Part shown: piece by piece, positions 34,360-44,923 of the stretch
Numbering within the stretch: the first letter of the stretch is position 1
How the letters are laid out: every line of letters starts with the position of its first letter
Source of the DNA: Hanleya hanleyi
Lineage: Eukaryota; Mollusca; Polyplacophora; Lepidopleurida; Hanleyidae
Direction of reading: 5' to 3'
Length of the DNA: 64,000 bases
Assembly (NCBI GenBank): GCA_036873755.1
Contig: JAVTVY010020413.1
Location: 1 to 64,000 of the forward strand
Translations under genes and position numbers: made by a program
The notes under the pieces: generated by a model
Database searches by the model: none
The model's input: only the letters and a program-made list of their open reading frames with translations
Told to the model about the DNA's origin: nothing

Positions 34360-35068
34360 ATTACAAGCCTCTGGTCCGTCATTCATAATTCAGCCGTCGT
34401 CCATTAAAGAATATCCGTGTCCATAATCCAAAGACCTTATCCATATTCCATTAACAGCATTAGCACCAAATTCAAAAAGACAATTATAGTATACATGAAC
34501 AAAGGCTAATTTCCTGCAAGAGAGAAGCGCTCAACTTTTTTCAATGATACCGGCAAGACATCATGATGTTCCAAAAATCTCAAATCCGTATCGCTGATCA
34601 GTATTCTTAATCCATATGAGATTCGTTGTAAAGTCGTCATCTAGAGAATGATGTATCTCAGTCACGCTTTGACTGTGACTGTTCATATGAGCACCTTGAG
34701 GATCTTGAAGTACATGGGTTCATAAGACCCCTAGCCCCGGGTTAAGCGGAATTAGACACAAGTTACGAAACGTAACGCCATAGATCTTGCACGCTACGCT
34801 CGTATTTTACTATCAGCAAGCGATATGTATCGCCAAATTTGAGAAACTCTTTTGTCATAATGTCAACGAGAGAGAAGGCATGCTTCATTTTTATAGAGAT
34901 ATAGGTCTAAATATGATGTGTTGGTAGCGCTATCTGTAGTTTCCTTTAAATCCAATGAAGGTGGATATATATCCTTCACTGCGTTATGAATATATAGCGA
35001 TTATCCACAGCGAGAAGATCGTCTATTTAACGTTTGGTGAATGCAAAGGAACGGGCTTTGAATTGATC
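34360..35068 (-). mobile_element. PLE copy 2a, 3' part of an interrupted minus-strand element
   Basis: The copy runs on the minus strand from a point within the RT (just after the codons for SKTD) to the family 3' end near 34360. An internal deletion joins the region before KRDDYN to that after LHSKF (near 34845), so the RT C-terminus is lost. It is most simply the continuation of the minus-strand piece at 36084-37311, separated by a later insertion at 35069-36083. Confidence 0.75.
34651..34761 (-). ncRNA. Structured RNA module, PLE copy 2a
   Basis: P1 is TGTGTC with GATACA. P3 is CAGTCAC with GTGACTG. P2 has one U-U mismatch (CTTATG with CATATG). The CCGCTTAACCCGGGGCTAG block is intact. Confidence 0.45.
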
Positions 35069-35132
35069 GGGGCCATAACTGGCCTATGTACTTACAGGTT
35101 TCAAAGGATTATCAAAGCCATCTATATTATTA

Positions 35133-35630
35133 TTGTTCTCTTATGAATATGACTATATGCAGGCGCTTTCAAAAACCGATCCATTCAAAGCCCGTTCCTT
35201 CTCATTCACCAAACGCTATATAGACGATCTTCTCGCTGTGGATAATCGCTATATAAATGAGGCAGTGAAGGATATATATCCACCTTCACTGGATTTGAAG
35301 CAAACTACAGATAGCCCTACAGGCACATCATATTTAGATCTATATCTCTATAAAAATGAAGCGGGCATTCTCTCTCGTCGACTTTATGACAAAAGAGATG
35401 ATTACAATTTCGACATCGTAAACTATCCCTTTCTGGACAGTAATATTCCAGTGGGACCTGCATATGGCGTATACATATCTCGCTTAGTAGCATTTGCTAG
35501 ATCCTGTGTTAAATGTGACGATTTTAATCAATGTCACAAAACACTGGTGCAGAAACTTAAAAAACAGGGCTATTCCACCAAGCGCCTACACTCAAAGTTT
35601 TCAAATTTGGCGATACATATCGCATGCTGA
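35133..35630 (+). pseudogene. PLE RT C-terminal half with YIDD motif
   Basis: The frame encodes YEYDYMQALSKTDPFKARSF, the catalytic RYIDDLLAVDN (motif C) at about residues 28-38, then TSYLDLYLYKNEAG, RLYDKRDDYNFDIVNYPFLD and PVGPAYGVYISRLVAFARSC. A frameshift just before the end (SKFSNLAIHIAC instead of SKFLKFGDTYRM) removes the last codons. Motifs A and B are missing because of 5' truncation. Confidence 0.85.
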
Positions 35631-35681
35631 TAGCAAAATACGAACGTAGCGTGCAAGATCTATGGCGCTACGTTTCGTAAC

Positions 35682-35792
35682 TTGTGTCTAATTCCGCTTA
35701 ACCCGGGGCTAGGGGCCGTATGAACCCATGTACTTCAAGATCCTCATGGTACTCATATGAACAGTCACAATCAAAGCGTGACTGAGATACAT
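35682..35792 (+). ncRNA. Structured RNA module, PLE copy 3
   Basis: P1 is TGTGTC (35683-35688) with GATACA (35786-35791). P2 is CGTATG with CATATG. P3 is CAGTCAC with GTGACTG, loop AATCAAAGC. It sits right after the RT stop. Confidence 0.5.
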
Positions 35793-36083
35793 CATTCTTT
35801 AGGTGACGACTTTACAACGAATATTATGGATTAAGAATACTGATCAGCGATACGGATTTGATATTTTTGGAACATCATGATGTCTTGCCGGCATCATTGA
35901 AAACTGTTGACCGCTTCTCTCTTGCAGGAAACAAGCCCATGTTTTTGTATACTATGATTGTCTTTTTGAATTTGGTGCTAATACTGTTATATGGAAAATG
36001 GAATAGGTCTTTGGATTATGGACGCGGATATTCTCTAATGGACGACGGCTGGATTATGAATGACGGACTAGACGCTTGTAATT

Positions 36084-37311
36084 TAAAAGCTCCTGCATAT
36101 AGTCATATTCATAAGGGAACATATATAGGTCCGCCAACAGGGGTGCAGGATTAGTACCCATTGGAATATCTATATGATGTTGATATATTCTGTTGCCAAA
36201 TTTCCCATAGATATTTTTAATGAGAAATTCAAGCAACTCTATAAACAAAGAAACATCCCATGAATGGTATCCCTTGTATGTAGTAGAACTAAAGAATGCT
36301 TTATGGCTTCTGACATTAATATATCCACGATCAATTTTCTTGAACACAGACACTATTAATGAACATAGACGGTCAATAAGGTCCTGATGAGGGATTGTAG
36401 TATAGAGAGTCGAGAAATCCCATGTGGATACATGTCTATACGGTATGTGACCTTTAGCATCAAGTGCTTCCGCAAGACATGTTGACTTTTTCAATATCCA
36501 CATACATTGAACGCCAGAGTTTTTAGAAATAGTAGCGCAATACCTTTCCCAAAATGCTTTTACCTCCGGAAGGGCTCTCGTCAACAGGGATCAAAGAAAC
36601 TTGGTGGTGCAGCTTCTAGAACCAGCTATGAATCTAGCTTCGTATGGTGATTCATGCATTTTGGAAATCCAGTATACTTTTGGTATGCCGTTATGATTGG
36701 CTGGAAGACAAAAACCTCTTTCCTTGAGAAACGTTTTGTGATTGTTAAATAAATCTTCCAGAGTAAATGCAGTTTGGGAGTAAGTAGATGTATTTGATGA
36801 TGATATGTTTACACTCAATTCCTTAATCAGCACCTGGTAATAGTAATATTTACATATGAATATTATATTTATTTGGAGTTCTGTCCGCTGGGACTATGAC
36901 GAATTTACTCTGGGGATTTGCTAGAACTTCTTGCGAATTGAGGTTTTTCAGTACTTGTTTTGCTTGGAGAAGGGTACTTCTGTCAATATGGCGGATTGCT
37001 CCAACGAAATTGCTCTTGGTGAGTACTATGCCAATGCAGACAGGACTATCTTCTGGTCGGCCTTCAGATTTATTCTTAATATCTACCATTTGTCTTGCCA
37101 GATTTTGTCGAATATTTGCGCCCCTCGATATATGATATACCTTTTCATTTCCATTGTTTTGCAACTCACAAATAGTAAACATGGCTATTTTTCTGTTCTT
37201 GTGCTCGTTAGACTCTAAATTAGTATTTCTATATTGCATCTTGTCTCCGAGACACATCCTACGCGAGGAGAGTTGACATCCGGTGCTCTGTGCGGAGAGG
37301 TGTTTCGTCAT
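36084..37311 (-). pseudogene. PLE copy 2b, RT N-terminal half
   Basis: Three minus-strand frames encode the 5' half of the PLE reverse transcriptase. Frame 36850-37311 ends with NPQSKFVIVPADRTPNKYNI, the conserved block before the RT fingers. Frame 36591-36833 has KTFLKERGFCLPANHNGIPK, VYWISKMHESPYEARFIAGS. Frame 36054-36584 has WDFSTLYTTIPHQDLIDRL (motif A, catalytic Asp) and IDIPMGTNPAPLLADLYM (motif B). Frame breaks lie near 36840 and 36588. Motif B has Asp and Pro where the other copy (56805-57415) has Gly and Cys. This is the most 5'-complete PLE in the window, but its true start is not evident. No GIY-YIG endonuclease is recognised upstream. Confidence 0.8.
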
Positions 37312-40300
37312 GCAGTTAACTCTTATTCAAACTACGGTATCACCCAACGTATCCTTATGAATTTTGCAAATCGGACTGACAAAAGTTCAGCATGAATTCC
37401 TGCACCGCACACAATCCATAAATTTACAAATCACCGATATTAATAAAGATCCCCTCTCCAACTCCAAATGAGAAGGTTTGCCTTTTTGAGCTTTATTGAA
37501 CGATGTCGTTGAATGGCGGTGAATTTAAAAAAAAACAGATTTCAAGATTGGCAGAGCGTATCCGAGTGCTACTAACAAAGTCTCTAACCTTGGGGCGGAG
37601 AATGAGAAAACACCTGTTGGCCTGTAGCTTTGACAGTACGGTACATTTATGTTGAATTTCACACACGATTTGCCCACCACAAGCGATCTCTTTTTGAAAG
37701 ACGCTGCTGTTATGTAAGACGGAGCTTGGACGCCACTTCATATCAACGTTCAAAAAGCGTTCCACAGTCTGCCAGTCCATCCGTCAGTCTGTCCGTGTTT
37801 CCTCTTGTTCATTGGAATACCAGCGACTCAATTCGACGTCACAAATGTATCCATATTTTGAAACAATGTACTTCTTCAAGTAAAATGTACTTCGTCATGT
37901 CATCAATTTTATCGCTTCATTCGATTATAATTTGCATGTCAAATTGACACGAAAACAGAGAAATTTGTCACAACGAATGATCAGTCAAAATCAGTATTTA
38001 CGAAATCGATGAAATTTTGAGGAAACGTTTCTATTCATTTAATATTTTACCCAAATTTGCTTGAAGAAAAAAAAAAAAAACATGTGTTGCGAGGATTCTT
38101 GGGCAGAAACAGTACGTCATAATATTTGCTATTCTTGAGCAAGCGTATTCCTGTCAGGTGTTGGACCATTTGAACAATATTGCGTTCGACTGGATGCAGT
38201 CATTCGCCGAGTAAGCCTTCTGGCAGTAGACTCCAATTTATCGTGCCTTGCCAACACAATCACGTACTGTTGGAATGCAGTAAGGGCTATCTTTTCGATT
38301 TGAAAGGGCCGTGTTGTCCTCTGCTGGGTGCCATTGGTTAAACTAGTTGTAAAGTTTGGTCGACAGGGACTCTTGCTGAAGGATAAGACTCTTATGAACA
38401 CTAACGACTGTGACTGGTCAGAGTCTTTGTTGTCTTCGATGGACTGTTCCAGTTTGAGGTAGTGCCTTTCAGATACAGAGTGAGGACAATTTTTCAGATC
38501 CACTAACATTTGTCTCTTCATGACAACATATATGAGTTAACTGCTATTGGAAATCCGTGCCTTATTTTAAACAATGCATAAAGATTTTTTATAAATTGTA
38601 CTTTGCTATATATTTATAGATTGGTAATTCTAAAATTTATACAAAACATCAAAATGTGATAATGATTTCTCACTATAACAAGCATGCTGAATTCCGGGCA
38701 TGTGAACTTTTCGAGCAATAAATATTTTTCAGTGGAATCTAGTAGAAAAACGGGAGAAATCTCCCAGTTGATTCTCACACCACTGTCTAAAGCTAGTGGT
38801 AGAATCATTTTCAAATTAAAAAATAAATAAATAACTGAATCGGACGAAAGTATTGTTGTTTTTCCGTCCAAAAAAATGTATTCATCATACGTTTGTTGCA
38901 GTCCATTGGTCAAGTGTGTTTATCATTGCTGCTAAATATATAGGCGTTGAAATAGTGCTACTATGGCCAAGCGGTTCAGAACTACCTTTATGTTTTTGCT
39001 ATTGTCCAAGAATTCTAACACAGAAAATGGAAAAATCTTAAGGGTGGTTTGGACTAGATAGTATTCCGTATTGCGCCATACTGTATCAGTGTATATTGAC
39101 TGCTATATCATATTATTTCAAGTAGACATCTCCTAGCACTTCTCGATAACACAATGATAACATCACAGGTCGATGTAAGTTATAGATTGAAGGCTATAAC
39201 ATGTACCAGTAAATGAACTATTCTGTAATCACGGTCGCTATGACAGCGATACTACTAGATCAGAAAGGAAACTTATCTACAGAGTTGATTTCTTTCTATT
39301 GTTTATTTACATTTTTAGATTAGATGAAGAGTTGGGACATATGCACTACACGAGCGTGTTTATTTAATACGGTAGTAATGGGTTAATCAATCCGAACGAA
39401 AAGCGTTCATTAAGTGTTTAGTGAATTCCAAATCAGTAACAGGAATCGAGGATTAACCGTTCTCATGTATTAAGTAGAACATTACGCTAACGTTCTAGTA
39501 TTCGATACCTATGGATACGGAGTTAAGAATGCGTGTGTCTGGATAGATTTTACGGTGCAGTGAAGTGACCCCTCCATCTCCGAGATGAAATTTTAAAACC
39601 GGATGTTTCCTCAAATTGGTTCAGCTAGCCCCCACCCTCTCCTCCTCTCTGTGACTTTCTTTGTACCGTTCTACACAAGCACACCACCTGTTATATGTTT
39701 ATCTTGCGGTAACGACCATTGTTTGATCAATTGCTTACGTCAACTTTCATACAGACATATTTTCCGGCTGTGTCCACATGTTATATGAATACTTGTCAGA
39801 CGAAGGTAAACATAACAGATACCGTCCTGTCAGACTGATCAGATTATATGAATTATATGGATGTTGCTGTGTCCTTGATCCAGGTAACCTGGTACCAGAT
39901 TACGTGTTTTGATGATATCCTGCTAAAATATTCTGAATAAGTTCACTTGAGTACATAATGGGCAAGATCTATGCTAACAGGTTTCAACTAAGACAATATA
40001 TCAGTCACATACAGTCAGTGACATGTTTAGTGACATGTTTGCTCAAACAGGACTCTTTAATGTGATGAATCCCCTGATGGCTGTATTATCAATACCGCAT
40101 AGTACAACAATTCAATACCTTTACCATTGCATTAAAACATTACTAAGTTGAAGCTTTCGAATGGCTTAACCGTGCAATTGCTCAGCATTGTAGCTCTGTT
40201 ACAATTTATAATTAATAGAGAGAAATGTTAATAAACACGCAAAATTAAATAAAGGCTTTGCTAAGTTTGATGCGCAACATCCCGAGCCTCGAGTAAATCA

Positions 40301-40346
40301 ATTCAACCATACAGTCAACCACCCTGCGATAACACAACATATCCTA
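37312..40346. other. Unassigned region next to the GT92 exon
   Basis: The longest frames are 38129-38521 (minus, 130 codons) and 37493-37780 (minus, 95 codons). The first has a protein-like composition but no recognised family, and I see no convincing splice structure. A poly-A run lies at 38068-38081. It may include downstream sequence of the glycosyltransferase gene. Confidence 0.4.
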
Positions 40347-41286
40347 TCAATCATTTGAGTAAATATTTTTCATTTTTTCCCACCTGAGTTTTACATTTTG
40401 TGTTATTTTCCCGGCAAATCTATGAATGTATGGATCTATAAATCTGTTTTCTTCATCTGGTTTGTTCCAACTTCGATAATGATGTAATAACCCCAAAGAT
40501 GGATCAACAACATACTCTTTGGTATGTGGAAGCATCGCCCATACATTGTGGACTCCCACCGCTTCTACTCTCTTTGGGAAAACAATCAATTTTGATCTCA
40601 GATATGGCGGCAAAATTTCGTATTCCCGCTGACCCTTCAGAAGCGAGTTTATACGATATTTTAGAGCGAGTGATTTCCCCTCAAAGTCAAGCTCTAGATC
40701 TGGCCACTCCTTTCGAAAGAATGTGCATCGGAATATAAACGCACCAGGACTGCCGCCACTTTCCTTGCCAATTTGGCTGAAAAGTTCATCCCAAGTTTCG
40801 TGATTTCTTGGCACGATGATTTCGTCGAGATCAGTGAATACTATATATGGACTCCTTCTGTTTCTGTATAGACAGTCGTTCAAAGCTGCTATCTGTCCGA
40901 AGTAATGGACCTCCACGTGAGATCTATGCGGCCAGGTGTCCACTGCCATTGGCAGCTTCCATGGTATAACATCCACAACTCCTTCGGATTTATACTGTTC
41001 CAATACGACATCCACCTTCGGCCCTGTGCTGTGGTTATAAAATATAAATTTTTCTGCTCCAAAAATTCTATTAACCTCCACCATTTCAATGAGCTCAAAT
41101 GGGTTGTTGTATTTGTAGTTCAAGGGCGTCACACACACAGTAAATTTGGGATGGTCCGTTTGCAATGCAGGAGCAGACTGAACCGGAAGTAAGTTTGTTG
41201 GGTGTTCACATTCATGTGTTACAAGTGAAACCGCATATGGGACCTCGGCTGAAGGTATCGGACAAACGAAGTAGAAAGGTTTGTAC
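40347..41286 (-). CDS. Glycosyltransferase family 92 protein, last exon
   Basis: The last exon of a GT92 (formerly DUF23) glycosyltransferase; the family includes nematode beta-1,4-galactosyltransferases acting on N-glycan core fucose in the Golgi. The exon begins at a clear acceptor (TTTCTGTTTTCAG just above 41286) with RYKPFYFVCPIPSAEVPYAV, so coding extends about 40 codons beyond the first internal start codon. It then shows FTVCVTPLNYKYNNPFELIE, VNRIFGAEKFIFYNHS, the metal/UDP-sugar DxD-type motif in YIVFTDLDEIIVP, GAFIFRCTFFRKEWP and LLHHYRSWNKPDE before a TGA at 40347. This is about 313 codons with no frame break. The N-terminal membrane anchor must lie on upstream exon(s), not seen before 43 kb. 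It is the only intact host-type coding exon recognised here. The acceptor sugar is unknown. Confidence 0.9.
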
Positions 41287-42254
41287 CTGAAAACAGAAAG
41301 ATATTTTTTCCTGAAATGAGAGATTCATTCATTCTAAATCCAATGACGGAAATACATTCAACATTGAAAAATAGGACCTCAAAACTACTTATACATCAGA
41401 ATATTAGTATATAAGAAAGCATCTGTACACGTCATTACAATCGGAAGTTATCTTCATATCCAGAAAGATTTCAATTAATTGTCCACGAATTTCGCCAGTT
41501 TTATGTAAAACTTACATTTACAAAATTTACGCTTACATGTGTGTACAAATGGGTGCTCGCGAACAATAGAGTGTAGGGATGTTCCACCATTCTGTATATG
41601 AGCCAGTCTCTAGGTAGTGTTTATTTGTTGTAGAATGCAATTTTCAGATAGTGTTTAAATCCACGAAAATTCTTCAAATCGCGCAGACAGACTAAGATTT
41701 CGTCAAAACTTGGCCTGGAATAATCTACAGTTTGACGGTAGATTCGTCTGTCATGTTAATTTGCTGGCGGTCAGTTTGGATATTATTTTACAATGGTACG
41801 TTTTGTTTGAGGGTACTGGGGTAATATGCTTTGTGTCATATAGATGAAGGACACATTCGGTGACGAGAGTCTTCTGTGAAGAAATCGGTCATTTGCTCCT
41901 GATATTATTACACTTGGTAGGGCGGAATTGAAATAATACGCCGAACTCTTTTGAACATAATTCAATCAGAATTTCATGGGAATTGTTTCACTAATTGGTC
42001 GTTCGTATATGCGCCAACAAAGTAGCTTCCCAATATATATGTATAGTAATCTTCCACCTAGGATTCAGATACACAAATCTTAGCACAGACGGATGCTAGT
42101 GTAAACATAGGGCTTTCAATACAAGATCAATTCCAAAATCAAGGATCACGTGCATGTGGGATGTGGAGTTGTTGGGTTATTGAGAGTGGATTATGGGGTG
42201 GGAGGTTGAGGTAGTTGGCTTGTGTGATTCGCGGTATTCTAGTCAGTCAATCCA
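41287..42254. other. Intron of the GT92 gene and unassigned DNA
   Basis: Immediately upstream of the exon on the minus strand lies intron sequence with a pyrimidine tract and CAG. No upstream exon is recognised. Confidence 0.5.
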
Positions 42255-43155
42255 ATACAAGCGTCTAGTCCGTCATTCATAATTCAGCCGTCGTCCATTA
42301 AAGAATATCCGCGTCCATAATCCAAAGACCTATTCCATATCCATATAACAGTATTAGCACCAAATTCAAAAAGACAGTCATAGTATACATAAACATAGGC
42401 TAGTTTCCTGCAAGAGAGAAGCGATCAACAGTTTTCATTGATGCCGACAAGACATCATGATGTTCCAAAAATATAAAATCTGTATAGCTGATCAGTATTC
42501 TTAAACCATAATAATCGTTGTAAAGTCGTTATCTAGAGAATGATGTATCTCAGTCACGATTGTGACTGTTCATATGAGCCCCATGAGGATCTTGAAGTAC
42601 ATGGGTTCACACGGCCCCTAGCCCCGGGTTAAGCGGAACGTAACGCCATAGATCTTGCACGCTACGTTCGTATTTTGCTATCAGCATGTATCGTCAAATT
42701 TGAGAAACTTTGAGTGGAGGCGCTTGGTGGAATAGCCATGTTTTATAATTTCCTGCAACAATGTTTTGTGACGTTGATTAAAATCGTCACATTTAACACA
42801 GGATCTAGCAAATGCTACTAGGCGAGATATGTATACACCATATGCAGGTCCCACTGGAATATTACTGTCCAGAAAAGGATAGTTTACGATGTCGCAATTG
42901 TAATCATCTCTTTTTTGTCATAAAGTCGACGAGAGAGAATGCCAGCTTCATTTTGTAGACATATATATCTAAATATGATGTGCCTGTACGGCTATCTGTA
43001 GTTTCCTTCAAATCCAGTGAAGGTGGATATATATCATCGTCATTTATATAGCTATTATCCACAGCGAGAAGATCGTCTATATAGCGTTCGGTGAATGAGA
43101 AGGAAGGGGCTTTGAATGGATCGGTTTTTGAAAGCGCCTGCATACAGCCATACTG
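42255..43155 (-). mobile_element. PLE copy 4, 5'-truncated
   Basis: The minus-strand copy has a 3' end near 42255 (TACAAGCGTCTAGTCCGTC) and a truncation near 43155. The frame 42904-43164 encodes MQALSKTDPFKAPSFSFTER, the catalytic YIDDLLAVDN and TSYLDIYVYK before a frameshift. The rest of the RT C-terminus is recognisable in the other frame to about 42700. In the 3' region the module has lost the 5' half of P1 by deletion (CGGAACGTAACG at about 42635) and the P3 loop, although the P3 stem (CAGTCAC, GTGACTG at 42552-42568) is retained. The element lies upstream of the GT92 exon, possibly in its intron. Confidence 0.82.
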
Positions 43156-44566
43156 CGCCTGCAATTGCTTCCTTTATGCGACTACCACGTTTGATCAAGT
43201 GACCTGTAAAACAGACTAGACCTGGTGTGAAAGTTCGAGAAAGAAACAGAACATGTGTCCATTTTGCTTGAAATTGGAACACATATCTAATGCATTCAAA
43301 ATGTTAACAGTATCATCTACTCGTCGACAGTTTTGGTCTATTTTTCTCTTTTTCTGTCGTTTCTTCAGCGTATCATATAACTCCTTCCACACTAGCGATT
43401 CGTTCATGTAGTTCACATATATGACTGCCCCAATTCTGAGATCGGTGAGGGCGATGATTATAGTCGTGTACGATGTCTTCTAAAATATCTGTATAATAAC
43501 AGGTTTGTTTATGATTACAGTATCTGCATAGGCTATTCTTGATAGTCTTGATAACGATTTGGGCGTAATTAGCTTTCCTCTTATTTATACGTAATATGTA
43601 ACTCCTTTATCAGTTTGTTTGCATATTCACACTTTTTTATCGAATTGGAGAAGTGTGGGTTCGTCTCCCTTCTTTAAAATTCTTCTCGAATCGCACTATA
43701 TAGGACTGGTGGGATTTATTCTTTAAAGAGGTTCAAGGTAAATCTAATTTCACGTCTGCTTCGCATGTTTTTGTGCATCTACCAAAATGGCGATATTTAG
43801 AGGATATTTATAGAACTAGAAAGTATAAGCTTAATTTTAAGAGAACAGTTCGGGAAGGAATTTCGAATTGGGTAATGTGTTTTCCATATTTCGAGGCAAT
43901 ACGCCCTCAAAGAAGTAACCCTGGCAATCTGATTTAATCCATTACCATGAATTTCTATGTTGGTATCCTACTCTCTTGAAGCCATGGTGACCCCATTTTT
44001 TAATAGTTTTTCCGATTCAGCATAAGTTGTTCCAGAAAACCATTGACGCATTTTGAAGGAAATAACACTTTAACTTCTTTCAAAATATGAGCTTTTTCTA
44101 TGAAAATAGAGGCATTTTTTCATGGAATTCCCATCTAATCCCATACGTAAGAGTAGGGTTAAATCATTACAACCGAACATATTCATTCCTAGATTATGCA
44201 AAAATAAGCTTGGTGATCCCTCCTTTATTTCGAATGTTAAAGGTTTGCGCTACCTTTAGTTGGGAAAAAAAAAATGACATCGTTTTTCAAATTGTCTCAA
44301 ACCCCCTTAAAATTGTTGTTTCCGTCCTTATATTTAGCTGCATTAGGCACACGAGACTACCATAAATATTGATACCAGTAGTCATTAATGGCATCTTGAT
44401 CGCTGAACCATTGATTCAGCTGAGACAAAGAGACCACGCTTCTTCGGTGTTTTATGGTTCGTAACCTGAAAGGTCCGATGAACGATGCACAGTCTTTGGA
44501 ATCAAAATAGAAACGGGACAGGTAATCCTTCCATCCATTCACGGCCATGGTTATTTCGAGGAATAA
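43156..44566. other. Unassigned region
   Basis: Only short frames (66-92 codons) without domains; AT-rich. No repeat boundary recognised. Confidence 0.4.
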
Positions 44567-44781
44567 AAAGCGTCTGGTTCGTCATTCATTATTCAGCCGT
44601 CCTCCGTTAAAGAATCTCCGCGTCCATAATCCAAAGGCCTATTTCATATAACAGCATTAGCACCAAATTAAAAAAAATATAAAAAAAAATAACAACAATC
44701 ATAGTATACATAAACATAGGCTAGTTTCCTGATCGCTGATCAGTATTCTTAATCCATATGATTTTTTTATCTAGAGAATGA

Positions 44782-44878
44782 TGTATCTCTGTCACTGCGG
44801 TTCATATCAACACCATAATGATCTTGAAGTAATGGGTTCATACGGCCCCTAGTCCCGGGTTAAGCGGAATTAGATACA
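44782..44878 (-). ncRNA. Structured RNA module, PLE copy 5 (decayed)
   Basis: P1 is TGTATC with GATACA, an A-T pair replacing the G-U of other PLE copies. The TAATTCCGC block is present. The P3 loop and one arm are deleted (CTGTCACTGCGG), so this copy is degraded. Confidence 0.4.
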
Positions 44879-44923
44879 AGTTACGAACCGGAACGCCATA
44901 TAGATATTGCACGCTACGCTCGT

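Larger units (their letters stand above)
35069..36083 (+). mobile_element. PLE copy 3 (plus strand) inserted into copy 2, with 58-bp 5' filler
   Basis: A plus-strand PLE piece starts at TGTTCTCTTATGAATATG (35127) and ends at GACGCTTGTAATT (36083). Its left side is a 58-bp segment copied from 33849-33907. It lies exactly where the minus-strand copy 2 is broken: copy 2 stops after codons for YEYDYMQ.L on the right and resumes about ten bases further along on the left. This supports insertion rather than independent copies. Confidence 0.75.

Noticed and set aside
35069..36083. Twin-priming inversion of a single PLE
   Set aside because: Twin priming places the inverted 5' piece upstream of the 3' piece. 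Here the opposite-strand 5' piece lies beyond the 3' end, and the far-left minus piece continues it, so insertion of a second copy is simpler.
36380..36425. Hammerhead-like CTGATGAG...GAGAAAT
   Set aside because: PLEs often carry hammerhead ribozymes, so I searched for CTGATGA with a following GAAA. The only near match lies antisense in RT coding sequence, with no flanking stems, and is explained by codons of the conserved RT.
38129..38521. 130-codon minus-strand ORF
   Set aside because: Composition is plausible for protein, but I recognise no family and no splice sites, and it lies in transposon-rich DNA. Left as unassigned.
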